DNA from: Melastoma dodecandrum | Taxonomy: Eukaryota > Streptophyta > Magnoliopsida > Myrtales > Melastomataceae | Direction of reading: 5' to 3' | Length of the DNA: 64,000 bases | NCBI GenBank assembly: GCA_029817715.1 | Contig: JARUPY010000539.1 | Span: 6,485,501 to 6,549,500 of the forward strand | Part shown: one piece after another, positions 33,411 to 44,456 of the stretch | Layout of the letters: each line of letters starts with the position of its first letter | Numbering within the stretch: position 1 is the stretch's first letter | Notes under the pieces: model-generated | Database searches by the model: none | Seen by the model: the letters and a program-made list of their open reading frames with translations, nothing else | What the model was told of the DNA's origin: nothing | Program-made: the position numbers and the translations under genes

Positions 33411-33697
33411 CATCCCTCCAGGGGTAGGATCCGTTGGCAAGGAGAAAGATAAAGAGAAACATGTCCCCGGAGTGAAAAAACAGCAGCAGGATACAGCTAG
33501 GAGGGAAATGCTGCCAAGCAGATGCAGGAGCTCATGCACCAGTTCGGCGCCATATTGCGCCAGGTAGTTTTACATTTCGATTTGATACCCCCTTCATCGA
33601 ACATAATAGCGTGTGTTTTAGGTCATGTCTTTATTGGGTTGGCTGCTTTACGTGAATGGGTTATGGTGATACCGTGATAGAGCGACGATGCTCAACC

Positions 33698-34079
33698 TGA
33701 AGCTCGGCAGGACGTCACAGTGGCTACACACTCCACCACCACCTTTTCATTATAGATAAGGAAAAAGACTCGTTTGTTACAGAAAACCCACACACTCAGA
33801 AAAACAGAGTGCATTCTGTTTCTTATACCCCTATTCCATGTGCTGCTACGACACACCCAGTAACAAACTAAAAGGATTTTTCCACTATGTCCTTTCTTCT
33901 CGTATGTGTTAGAAATCCTCATGCTCCTCCTTCGTAGGCCTCGCTTCAGCCTCTTCTTTAAGCTCAGCCTTCATTCTATCAGTCAGCCCAGGCCCACAAC
34001 TTTCATCTCTACTGTAACTCCATATGACAGCAGACACAAAACAGCAGCAACTATTTTAACTGTTGCATACACGCCCACA
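33698..34079 (-). repeat. 3' LTR of the copia element
   Basis: 382 bp, TG...CA. It matches 38645-39026 except for about two substitutions (near 33877 and 33980). Confidence 0.93.
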
Positions 34080-37000
34080 CTCCCCCTCAAGATGGGAGTT
34101 GTATATGTCTCTCATTCCCATCTTGTTCAAGAGCAAGTTTTGTCTTCCCGGATGGAGAGCCTTCGTAAACAAGTCTGCTACTTGCTGCTGGGTTCTAAGA
34201 TGCAAAACATCTATTATCCCCTGCTCTATTTTCTCCCTGACGAAGTGTAGATCCATCTCTAGGTGTTTTGTTCGCTCATGGAACACTGGGTTCCTGCTGA
34301 TGTAAATGGCCGACCTGTTATCGCAATGCAGCGATATTGGCAGCTTCGCATCCACTCCAAAATCTTTTAACAAAGAAACCAGCCATAACACCTCTGCTGT
34401 AGTCATTGCAATTGCTCGATATTCAGCCTCCGTCGAGCTCCTTGAGACTGTCGTTTGTTTCTTAGACTTCCAACTTACCAACGAACTTCCCAGAAACACT
34501 GCCAACCCTGTGGTAGACTTTCTTGTGTCAATACATCCTCCCCAATCACTATCCGAATAAGCTTCAAGTTCAATCGCTTCCTTGCTTGAGAAGAATAATC
34601 CTTTTCCAGGCGTGCCTTTCAAGTATCTGAGGACTTGATCAGCTGCATTCCAATGACCTTTCGTTGGCCTATCCATAAACTGTGCAAGCACATGCACTGT
34701 GAAGGCCAAATCAGGCCTTGTAATGCCCAGGTATATTAGCCTTCCAATCAGCCTTCTGTAGGAACTTGCATCCTCTATCTCTTCTCCTCCTTCTTGTCCT
34801 AGTTTTATGTTGGGTGACATTGGTATGTTGCTAGGCTTTACTCCAAGTTTTCCCATGTCCTCCAGCAGCCTCAACGCATAATTCCTCTGCGACACAAAAA
34901 GACCTTCTCTGGACCTAGCTATCTCAAGCCCCAGGAAGTACCTCAGCACACCTAGATCCCTTACTTTGAAATGCTGCAGTAGGTACTCCTTGAGTCCATC
35001 AATAAGATCATTAGATGAGGATGCGATGGCCATATCATCTACATACACCAGCACAGCAAGAAACCCCTTCTCCCCCTGTTTAGTAAACAAGGTGTAGTCT
35101 GATTTTGATTGCTTAAATCCATCAGCCAAAAGGCAGGATGATAACTTGTCATTCCATTGCCTAGAGGCTTGTTTCAAGCCATACAAGGCCTTCTTGAGTT
35201 TGCAAACCAATTTTCCAGAAGAAGGCTTCTCCCCCTGAATGTCCAAACCTTCGGGCAGCTCCATATACACATCTTCGAGGAGATCACCATTCAAGAAAGC
35301 GTTATGAATGTCAAATTGTCTTAAATGCCAATTCTGCATAGAAGCCAAAGCCAGAAACATGCGAATGGAAGTATGCTTGGCTACCGGACTAAACGTCTCT
35401 TGAAAATCAAAACCTTCCCTTTGAGTATATCCTTTAGCGACTAATCTTGCCTTGTGGCGTTCTACCGTCCCTTCAGCCTGCAGTTTTGTTTTAAATACCC
35501 ACTTGCAGCCAATTGCACGATGTCCTGTGGGCAGAGAAACAATTTCCCAAGTGCCATTTTCCTGAAGGGCCTGTAGTTCAGATGCCATTGCCTTTTGCCA
35601 GTGTGGAAGAGTGCTAGCTTCTTTATAGCCACGAGGTTCAGAATAATTTTCTAAAGCTAGGAGATAAGTTTTATAAGGTTCGGACAATCGGGAATAAGAA
35701 ATGTATGGTTCAATTGGGTAAGATATAGTAGAAGAGAGTGAGGAAGGAGAAACTGACCTGTTTTGCAATGAAGATGAATCAGGACTTGCTTCCTGTGAAG
35801 AGAGGCCATGATGATAATCGCTAAGATAACCAGGGACTTTCTTAGGTCGTGTACTTCTTCGAAGATATGATGAATGATCTGCAGATGATGAATCACTGAC
35901 TTGTTCTGTTTGTTTTAGCTTATCATCGTTATCTAAACCTACATGTGAAATGTCTTGCAATGGTAAGCTTGCATGAGTAGATGCAGGAGGTCTGTCAGGG
36001 ACATGGGTATATGATGCATGAGGAGACTGTGATGGAGGACCTGGTAAAACCAGAGAGTCTTGGCAGAAATGCTGATGCTGTTGTAATCGAAAAGGAAAAA
36101 CAGACTCATGACAGACTACATCTCGAGAAATGAAGACTACTTTCTTATCAAGGTCAAATAAATAATATCCTTTAACTCCAAGAGGATAACCAAGAAAAAT
36201 ACACATTCGTGCTCTCTTGTCAAGCTTTTTCCTATCATGAGCATATGTACAAGCATAACACAAGGAACCAAAAACCTTCAGATTATGATAGATAGGTGCT
36301 TTATGAAACAGTTTTTCATATGGTGTTTTATGTTGCAGAACTTTACTGGGAAGTCTGTTAATAATGTGGGTTGCAGCTAGTAAAGCATACCCCCAGAAAT
36401 GTAGAGGTAGATTTGCTTGGAATAAGTGAGCTCTTGTTACCTCTAACAAGTGTTGGTGTTTGCGTTCTACAACACCATTTTGCTGTGGGGTTTCGACACA
36501 AGAAGTCTGATGCACAATTCCATGACTCTTGTAAAAATCTAACATATAAAACTCCGATCCGTTATCACTTCTAAGACCCTTTATCTTTGAATGAAACTGT
36601 GTTTCCACAAAAATGTAAAAATCTTGTATTAGCCTCCTAACTTCTGTTTTGGATTGCATCAGAAACACCCAAGTCACCCTTGAAAAATCATCAACAATGG
36701 TGAGGAAGAATCTATATCCTCCTAATGTTGTGACTGAACAAGGACCCCATATATCGCAGTGTATCAAATCAAAAGGTGCTGCTGTTTGAATTATACTAAT
36801 TGGAAAAACCAACCTTTTTTGTTTCGATTGATGACAGACCGTACAGGCATTATCATGTAGCATCTTAATGTTTGGATCTAGCATTCGCAGAGAAGAAATC
36901 TTACTATGTGCAACATGTCCTAGTCGAAGATGCCAAAGGTCAAAGTTATCTAAACTAGTGCAATGTCTTGTTGTACTAAATGCATGTAGTGTATCTGATG

Positions 37001-38597
37001 CGCCTAGAAGTGATGGATGATGCTGCAAAGTTGAAGGGTGTCCTGTTTCCTTGTCCCTTGTTATCTTGTCGACCACATATAGGCCCCCTCTCCTTTTAGC
37101 AAGTCCAATCATCATCCAATTGCGCAAGTCCTGAATGAAACAATAATTTTGTGACAGAATAAGACAGACATGTGGCTGTTTAGTTAGCTTACTAGCTGAA
37201 ATTAGGTTGAATTGAAATTCTGGTACAAAGAGAACATCTTCTAGTACCAGGATTGGATTCAAATTTACCACTCCTATATGTGTGGCCAAGACCATACTTT
37301 TGTTTGGGAGATGAATCTGTAAAGGCTGATTTAGTTGCTGACAGGTTGAGAAACAGGCAAGATCGGATACCACATGATCCGTGGCTCCTGTGTCTAATAT
37401 CCAGGACTGAAAGTTTGCCCGAATGGCGTTACTATGAAAAGACATGGTGGAAATTATACCTGAAAAGGATGTAGAGGGAACAGAGGTATGAGATGGCTGA
37501 TAAGTTTGTTTGTGGGGAAACTGTGGATTGGACTGAGGCTGGTTGTTTTCTTCCACACTTAGCAAAGATAATAACTTCTGAACTTGGTACCCAGTCAGGT
37601 TTAGCTGTGGGAGTTGCATCTCCGATGCCCCGTCATTCTTGAACAGGTTGATTGTCCTTCTGCTCTCTCCACCATGATATCTCATTACTCCTCGGCCGCG
37701 ACCTCTACCTCCTCTGGTGTTGGGCGGAAAACCAACCAGAAAATAGCATTCTCGCTTAATATGACCCTTCTTCCCGCAATTGTCGCATATAATGTCAGGA
37801 TTGAATCTCTTCTTGCCTACATAATTTACTTGACTATTCTGCAGTCCCTTCTCTGCTGCACTTTCTTCCTGTGCAATCGCTGCCGCAACTGGGTGCATAA
37901 ACACTGGTTTTTCTTCATTCCTCACGGTTCTTTGCAACTCTTCTCGCTGCACAATATTATACGCTTCTCCTAGCGTAGGGAACGGCTTTCTCAATAGAAT
38001 CTGTGTTCTTAGGCTCTCGTATTCTCTACTTAGCCCATTTAGAAACTTAAACACCATATCCTTTTGCTGTTCCTCCATATATCCTCTTTGCCATCCGCAT
38101 TCACACTTCCGACATTCACAGAAAGGGATCGGCCGATAAACTCTTATCGCACGTAAAAGTGACAGCAACTCATTATAAAACCCAGACACTGTTTTACTCC
38201 CTTGCACCAGCGCATGATACTGTGAGTATAGCTGACAGATTTTGGAGTCATCTGGCTCCCCGTACCTCTCTTTCAACTCCTCCCATATCTCCTTCGCTGT
38301 GCTAAGGTAAAAGATTGTAGTTGCTATTGGAGTCGACACTGACTTCTGCAGCCACGCCTTCACTAGGCTATCACAGCGAACCCAAGCATGAAATGACCCG
38401 CTGTTTGCCGCCGGCCTTTCTATTGAACCATCGATAAAACCCAATTTATTCCTGATTGAAAGAGCAAGTTCTACGGACCTTTTCCAGCTTGAATAATTGC
38501 CTTCTGTAAGCTCGGGTGTAACGATGGTTGTGATCTGCAGATCTGTGGAGCTGACGAAGAACGGAGACTGTGGGCTGTCCATCACCTCCAACGCCAT
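34056..38597 (-). CDS. Copia gag-pol polyprotein
   Basis: A single 1513-codon minus-strand frame; the stop lies just inside the 3' LTR. Domains in order: gag (LTEGNYSSWKRSVELALS), zinc knuckle CX2CX4HX4C (CDNCGKKGHIKREC), aspartic protease (WILDTGATDHVVS), integrase zinc finger (LWHLRLGHVAH, CTVCHQSKQ) and D,D-35-E core (CDIWGP, LRSDNGSEFY, PQQNGVVERKHQ), reverse transcriptase (FDIHNAFLNGDL, LVYVDDMAI) and RNase H (YSDSDWGGC, STEAEYRAIA). Integrase before RT is the copia order. No internal stop or frameshift is visible. Confidence 0.96.
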   Translation of the reverse strand: MALEVMDSPQSPFFVSSTDLQITTIVTPELTEGNYSSWKRSVELALSIRNKLGFIDGSIERPAANSGSFHAWVRCDSLVKAWLQKSVSTPIATTIFYLSTAKEIWEELKERYGEPDDSKICQLYSQYHALVQGSKTVSGFYNELLSLLRAIRVYRPIPFCECRKCECGWQRGYMEEQQKDMVFKFLNGLSREYESLRTQILLRKPFPTLGEAYNIVQREELQRTVRNEEKPVFMHPVAAAIAQEESAAEKGLQNSQVNYVGKKRFNPDIICDNCGKKGHIKRECYFLVGFPPNTRGGRGRGRGVMRYHGGESRRTINLFKNDGASEMQLPQLNLTGYQVQKLLSLLSVEENNQPQSNPQFPHKQTYQPSHTSVPSTSFSGIISTMSFHSNAIRANFQSWILDTGATDHVVSDLACFSTCQQLNQPLQIHLPNKSMVLATHIGVVNLNPILVLEDVLFVPEFQFNLISASKLTKQPHVCLILSQNYCFIQDLRNWMMIGLAKRRGGLYVVDKITRDKETGHPSTLQHHPSLLGASDTLHAFSTTRHCTSLDNFDLWHLRLGHVAHSKISSLRMLDPNIKMLHDNACTVCHQSKQKRLVFPISIIQTAAPFDLIHCDIWGPCSVTTLGGYRFFLTIVDDFSRVTWVFLMQSKTEVRRLIQDFYIFVETQFHSKIKGLRSDNGSEFYMLDFYKSHGIVHQTSCVETPQQNGVVERKHQHLLEVTRAHLFQANLPLHFWGYALLAATHIINRLPSKVLQHKTPYEKLFHKAPIYHNLKVFGSLCYACTYAHDRKKLDKRARMCIFLGYPLGVKGYYLFDLDKKVVFISRDVVCHESVFPFRLQQHQHFCQDSLVLPGPPSQSPHASYTHVPDRPPASTHASLPLQDISHVGLDNDDKLKQTEQVSDSSSADHSSYLRRSTRPKKVPGYLSDYHHGLSSQEASPDSSSLQNRSVSPSSLSSTISYPIEPYISYSRLSEPYKTYLLALENYSEPRGYKEASTLPHWQKAMASELQALQENGTWEIVSLPTGHRAIGCKWVFKTKLQAEGTVERHKARLVAKGYTQREGFDFQETFSPVAKHTSIRMFLALASMQNWHLRQFDIHNAFLNGDLLEDVYMELPEGLDIQGEKPSSGKLVCKLKKALYGLKQASRQWNDKLSSCLLADGFKQSKSDYTLFTKQGEKGFLAVLVYVDDMAIASSSNDLIDGLKEYLLQHFKVRDLGVLRYFLGLEIARSREGLFVSQRNYALRLLEDMGKLGVKPSNIPMSPNIKLGQEGGEEIEDASSYRRLIGRLIYLGITRPDLAFTVHVLAQFMDRPTKGHWNAADQVLRYLKGTPGKGLFFSSKEAIELEAYSDSDWGGCIDTRKSTTGLAVFLGSSLVSWKSKKQTTVSRSSTEAEYRAIAMTTAEVLWLVSLLKDFGVDAKLPISLHCDNRSAIYISRNPVFHERTKHLEMDLHFVREKIEQGIIDVLHLRTQQQVADLFTKALHPGRQNLLLNKMGMRDIYNSHLEGECGRVCNS

Positions 38598-38644
38598 CTG
38601 TCGTCCTCACCGTAGCTCCGGCTGGCCGCCAAGCTCTGATACCA

Positions 38645-39026
38645 TGAAGCTCGGCAGGACGTCACAGTGGCTACACACTCCACCACCACCTTTTCATTAT
38701 AGATAAGGAAAAAGACTCGTTTGTTACAGAAAACCCACACACTCAGAAAAACAGAGTGCATTCTGTTTCTTATACCCCTATTCCATGTGCTGCTACGACA
38801 CACCCAGTAACAAACTAAAAGGATTTTACCACTATGTCCTTTCTTCTCGTATGTGTTAGAAATCCTCATGCTCCTCCTTCGTAGGCCTCGCTTCAGCCTC
38901 TTCTTTAAGCTCAGCCTTCATTCTATTAGTCAGCCCAGGCCCACAACTTTCATCTCTACTGTAACTCCATATGACAGCAGACACAAAACAGCAGCAACTA
39001 TTTTAACTGTTGCATACACGCCCACA
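38645..39026 (-). repeat. 5' LTR of the copia element
   Basis: 382 bp. It is directly followed on the minus strand by the primer-binding site with no spacer, and flanked on the right by CAACC. Confidence 0.93.
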
Positions 39027-40842
39027 CAACCACAGGCCTTGTGACCTCGTGGGAGTGATCGAAGGGAATCTAGATGCTCCAGAACCCCATTATGTTTTTC
39101 TTTAGAGAAGACGGTATAAGCTATAAAAATATGGTGTAACTGAGTTTGTCTATCTTGTGTGATTTCTACATCCAGCTAACTCAGCACAAATGGGCAGGGC
39201 CGTTCATGCAACCAGTGGATGCCAGAGGTCTTGGTTTGCATGACTACCATCAGGTAATTCGGTCCTTGTAGGGTATTTTTGCAAATGTAAACAATGAATT
39301 CTGTCATGGAGATTCTTCGGAATTGTCCTTCAAAATCAGAATCATTAATTCTGAATTCTTACTTTTCTTGTAAAGTGACATCCATTTACAATCTCCTCCA
39401 TGAAGTTTTAACTTTTCTCTTCTTTCCTTCTAGGTGATTGAAAAACCTATGGACTTGGGCGCCATCAAAGATCTAATGGAAGCCAAGGACGGTAGTGGAT
39501 ACAAGAATGTTAGGGAAATATATGCTGATATGAGGCTAGTTTTTAATAATGCAATGAAGTACAACAACGAGAAAAATGATGTCCATGTCATGGCGAAGAC
39601 GTTGCTGGATAAATTTGAAGAGAAATGGCTCCAGTTTCTGCCAAAAGTTACAGAGGAGGTCCCAAAATATAGCACTTCATTTGCATCTAAAGTATAGCCT
39701 CCAAGTTATTGCATTATTTATTGAAATAGTCTTAATTTTTTAGGAGAAAAGGAGAGAAGAAGAAGCTGCAGAAGCCCAAGTGGATAGGCAGCTCGTTCAG
39801 TAGGCTACTTATGCCAAAATGGCACGAGATATCAGTAATGAGTATGTGAAGCGTTCCCTGAGATTCATTAGCCAAAATAATACTTGATTTATATTAGAAC
39901 TGGAGTGATACCTCTCAGGATTTGGGAAAGGCTTACTCGTGTTTATCCTTGCTCCAATTTTCTCCACATGTTGATTTCACCCTGACTCCTGAACAATGAA
40001 AGTAATGAAGTCTTCTTTCTTGTTGAAATGTTTAAAGCTCTTCGCGGTTGATATGCATTTGGATGAAGAAATGGTCGTCCAGAAATGCAGGTAAGATAAG
40101 AGCTGTTAATTTTACCTCGTCCAAGATAGACATGTCCTGCTGAGAGTATCCCCTCTATTTCTGATCCCAAACATCTCCTAACGTTTCCTTCAGGTGGTCT
40201 GATATTGAAAACATGACTTTCCCTTGGTTTTACTCATTTTACCATTGGAGCAAGTTGTCTGGGCTGTAATATTGTTTAAGAGTCAGAAGCAAAGTCATGT
40301 TATTAATGTGTCAATATTTGCTGGAGATGGGAATGGCCACTGGTCGTGGGATTTGCCTTAGAAGATTGAAGTCCTCCTTGCACTTTCAGGAAAATATCTA
40401 CAGAAGAGAAAAGAAACATAGGAACCGGCCTGGGCTTATTGTCTCCGGAAGAACTCAACAAGGCACTAGAGATCGTGGCTCAGGGTAACCCTTTGTCAAC
40501 AACCGAAGTGGTCGAGCTCGACATGGATGCACAGGTAACGCGACACGTGAATTCCTCACTTTTCATCGAGATAATCATGGGCAACGCCTCTTCCCCGGCA
40601 AGTAAACCAAAAAATTTGACCAATCACCCATGGATCTTACGCAGAGCGAGTCTACATTATGGAGGTTGAAGGTCTTTGTGAACGAGGCTCTAAAAGTTCA
40701 GGGGAAGGCTTCATTAAGCGCAGGGGACAACATCCCCACCAATAACAGCAACAACAACAACCATCAGAGTAACAAGAGGAGGAGAGAAATATGTGACGCC
40801 TTCGCCAAGACGTCAAAGAAGAGGAACAAGAAACTGCCTTAA

Positions 40843-42195
40843 AACTTCAGCATGTAAACCATTGATGGAAGGCGGCCGGCAGTCCATAAGTACCTACTAC
40901 CATCAGATTATAGGGGAGTTGGGTACGTGAAATCTGCTTTAGGCCCATGTATTAACCTTTCCTTTTACTAGTGGGGAATGAGATTAGATCAAATAACCCC
41001 TTTTTCACCTGTACCGAGTATCCCCTTCAATGTGCAACATCATTGATTGTTGGTTTGGTACAAAAACGCATGGGCTTATGCAAGTAATTTAGACACGTGG
41101 GACAGACAGGGAGCAGGAGCTTCTAGAAGCTCTTGGACAGCAGGTAGCAATGGGGAATTGATTTACTCTCTAACCCGGTAAAATTGTTGGATATTAGGTT
41201 TTGTCAATAAATGCATTGGGGGAAAAAAGACAATAAAAAGGGAAAGAATAGAGGGAGCAGGGAATATGACTAAATCAAAGTTTGACAATTACTTACGAAA
41301 AGGGAAAACCTAATCCTCTCTTGGCAAGAAAAGTCCACCAAAGGCGGGAGAAAGGGCTAGGCGTAAGGGATGATGGGCGAACGCGTGGTGACCACAACAC
41401 ATTAAAAAAAATCAACTTAAAACGACGTCGTCCTCCAACTTATCGATCCCCCACGAACCAAACAAGCTAAAACAGAGAGCCTCCCTTCCGATTCCTTCAC
41501 CTAACCCTCCCTTATTCTCCCCTTCCCTTCCCCAAAGTCGTCTCCTTTTCCCGACCGTTTTGATCCTTTCGAGGTAATCTTTGATACCCAGTCGTCAATT
41601 TTCGATCTTTTCGGTTCATGCCAATAGGTCGGGGGTTTTTTTTTTGTGGTTTCTGGGTTCGGCCTGGTTTAGATTTTGTGGGTGCGCGCGTCTTTTATCT
41701 GGGTTTTTGGGTAGGATGATATGTTTTCGTTTCGGGGGATCGGCGGAGGTCTCGATCTCGGGTGCTACGAATTGGTCAACGCGTTGTCCCAATGTGATCC
41801 GAGCTAATGCCTCGGCGGTAGATGTTATTAGTTCCGAGTTGGATACGAGTGTTTTCGGGTGAGGGTTGAAGAAATCAGGTTCCGTTTGCTATTATGGTCG
41901 TCGTGATTGTGGATTGAGCTTTGTATCAGAAGGATGCTCATTGTGGGAATCATGGTGGAGTTTATGGAAGGTTTTGAGGTTCATTGACTGGGTTATGATG
42001 GCCGGATCTTTCCCCTACTCTTGTTAGGAGTCTTACCTTAGGAATTGCTAATGATGATTCGGAATTCTTCTTATCCTGGCCATTGGGTTTTGTTCGTTTT
42101 GTTGGAGTGTGGAGATCCAGGTACTATTAGTAAGAAATTGTACCCCCATTCTCATTTAATGTTGTTAATGATTGTCTTCCAGGTAGATAAGGGAA
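40843..42195. other. Spacer, promoter and 5' leader of the 42196 gene
   Basis: No gene seen in 40843-41500. A probable leader exon ends at about 41574 (TCGAG|GTAATC) and a leader intron runs to about 42181 (TTCCAG|GTAGAT), just before the start codon. This assignment rests on splice-signal fit only. Confidence 0.45.
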
Positions 42196-43600
42196 ATGGA
42201 GTTCTTTCTGAGGAGCACGGATTCGTTACCTTCTCAGATAGACATCCTCAAGTGCCCCTTTCTCAGGAACATCAATGAGCCTACCAATTTCTCTTTTGCC
42301 TCAGCCGTTCCTTTCGCCATGCCTGTACGTTAGATTTACCGAGCTTTGAATTTTGTTTGTATCCTCCTACAGATCTACATCATCTTGATTGATGGATACG
42401 AGAATTTTTATGAAAATATTTGCTCGTTTTAATAGATCTGTTGTTCTTGCCAGGTACGTGGTGCCAAAGGTCCAATTTTCGAAGATGGGCCTAATTTTGA
42501 GATGGCATTCCGTCTCTTCCATGGACGCGATGGAGTAGTGCCGCTTTCAGAAAGGTCATTCGCACCCATCGAGAAACTTGAGCTGGAGCCAGCTCCGCCC
42601 CAGTTCAACCCGTTGGCTGCAAAGGCTGCGACGATTAGTCTATCTGGGTTTTCTGGTCCCTTTGGCTTTGATTTTTTTAATGAGAAGTGGAAGAAACAAC
42701 AAAGGAAATCTGAATCTTCGAAGAAAGACTCGTCTTCACAGGTACGTGTGATGCTTTTGTATAATGTGGATACAATGTCCCATTTTGTGGCACAAACTAA
42801 TTTTGTATCCTAAATGGAAAGATAGTTTAGAAGGGGGTGGAATGAAGTCTCCTTGGCAATAATCAATTTTGACACTTCCTTGGATATTACAGCAATTTTA
42901 GATTTTTTATTTTGCTGGATTTTTCTTCTCCTGTCTATGCCTGACCACAAGGATGGGCTACTCTGTTTTCCAGGGAAAGAGCTCACAGCATGAGGCAATG
43001 GGGGATCAGTGGCTTAAAACGGGGAACTGTCCCATTGCTAAATCTTACCGTGCCGTGAGCGGTGTGCTACCTCTCGTAGCAAAGGTTCTACAGCCTCCTC
43101 CTGGCATCCAGTATAGATGCCCCCCGGCAATTGTTGCAGCTAGAGCAGCCATAGCTCGGACTGCTTTTGCGAAGAACCTCCGCCCTCAACCTTTGCCTGC
43201 AAAAATCCTTGCAATTGGGCTACTAGGTATGGCGGTAAATGTTCCACTGGGGATATGGCGGGAGCACACGAAAAAGTTCTCCCCTTCCTGGTTTGCTGCC
43301 GTCCATGCGGCTGTGCCATTCATAGCCGTCCTTAGGAAGTCAGTTTTGATGCCAAAGTCGGCAATGGCTTTCACCATCGCTGCGTCAATTTTGGGTCAGG
43401 TAATAGGCTCAAGGGCAGAACGTTACAGGATGAAGGTTGCAGCGACGAAAAGAATGGGCGTGGCGGATAATACCGTAGGTGGGTCAAGTCCATTTGAGGC
43501 GGTTAAAGTGAAGACCATCCATTGCGGCAGTGATGCAGAATGGGGTCACGCGAGCCTTCAGATGGCAGGACCGCCTGCATCAGCCGATGCATTCTGTTAA
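42196..43600 (+). CDS. Conserved plant membrane protein, function unknown
   Basis: Exons 42196-42324, 42454-42741 and 42974-43600 with phase-0 GT-AG introns give 347 residues. The start is MEFFLRSTDSLPSQIDILKC. The middle has FRLFHGRDGVVPLSERSF and a lysine/serine-rich spacer. The C-terminal half has three hydrophobic stretches (ILAIGLLGMAVNVPLGIW, WFAAVHAAVPFIAVL, AMAFTIAASILGQVIGSRAE), which suggests two or three membrane helices. The three splice phases agree and the frame is clean, so this is very likely a real gene. I do not recognise a named domain and assign no function. Confidence 0.8.
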
Positions 43601-44456
43601 CTCCCCGGTGGAAAACCCAACCACTGCCCCTTTGTTTCAATTCAAATGCATCATTCTGCTACACAAGGTAATTCTGGTGAAATTGCGATTTGAATTTTGC
43701 CTCTGGGATTCAATACAAGCCTCTCAGACTGTATGTGCGGCATTTCAAGAATTAAGTATGAGATTGTCAAAGATATATACTATTTGTTTCTTATTATGTA
43801 GAACGGTGTGAGAGGTGTTTATGTCTGTATAATTTCATTGCCAGCAAAGTACAGATTTGTGTCTGGCGCATGGTCAAAGCTTGAGAAACACTGCATTGTT
43901 TTGGTGAGCAATCTGCCAGTCTTTGTTGCATCTTCTCCAACCTTTTAACGAAACTGTCTTTAAGATCATACTGCCATGACCATAAACATTTGCCGATGAT
44001 GTTAGAAATGACAAAGTTCCTCAGAAGCCCCCACGATGTGAAGGAACAGCATCCCTAAGGTGGATTATGTATAAGCCTGTGCGTGTGGTCTATTAGTTTC
44101 AGGTGAGGTGGTGGTGGTGGTGGCCTCTAGCACAAATCCCTACTTGGAAAGTGTTTGATTCTGATCCCAATGCCTCCTAAATGAAGCCTAAAAGGTCCCA
44201 TCACACCCCACCAAAACAAAAAGGCAAAAACAAAACCCGTTGAAACTCTTCATAATACTTTGGCTTCGCCTTGGCTGTTTCGTCTTGGAACCAAAATTTT
44301 CCAGCCTTCCTAGACTGTCGACTTATTCCTTCTTATTATTACCGCCTAATGCCATAAAGCAAAAAAAAAAAAAAGCGAAGAACAGAGCCCTTGAGAAGTT
44401 CTTTTTACTTGTGTTCTTCTTCTTCACTGAGTGGGAAAGGGGAGAGGAGAGAAATA
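43601..44456. other. 3' flank of the 42196 gene and tetraspanin upstream region
   Basis: No gene seen. It includes a GGTGGTGGTGGTGG run at about 44108-44124 and an A-tract at about 44363. Confidence 0.45.

Larger units (their letters stand above)
33698..39026 (-). mobile_element. Full-length Ty1/copia retrotransposon
   Basis: A 5329 bp element between 5 bp duplications CAACC (33693-33697 and 39027-39031), inserted in an intron of the GTE gene. The 382 bp LTRs (33698-34079 and 38645-39026) start TGAAGC and end GCCCACA, and differ at about two bases. On the minus strand the primer-binding site TGGTATCAGAGCTTGG (38644-38629) matches the initiator-Met tRNA site common in plant copia elements. 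A G-rich polypurine tract (34080-34092) abuts the 3' LTR. The single gag-pol frame is open. It has everything expected of an autonomous, recently inserted copy. Confidence 0.96.
29500..40842 (+). pseudogene. GTE1/GTE6-like bromodomain gene, interrupted and decayed
   Basis: Fragments in order: exon 1 about 29500-29650 (DGDGGRPRVDETEVEGF), exon 2 from 29942 (LEQQVKEVEQFY) continuing after element B to 33563 (KEKDKEKHVP, KKQQQDTARRE), then 39185-39253 (HKWAGPFMQPVDARGLGL), 39434-39658 (bromodomain, VIEKPMDLGAIKDLMEAKDG through WLQFLPKVTEE), 39744-39842, 40047-40090, 40390-40534 (NET-like, LSPEELNKALEIVAQGN) and 40645-40842 (SESTLWRLKVFV, basic tail, stop). GTE proteins read acetylated histones. 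Lesions besides two retrotransposons: the ATG at 29500 is out of frame with the conserved exon 1 frame, further frame slips at about 33415 and 33515, TAG at 39801, an acceptor reading CG instead of AG before 40047, and two codons missing there. Confidence 0.88.
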
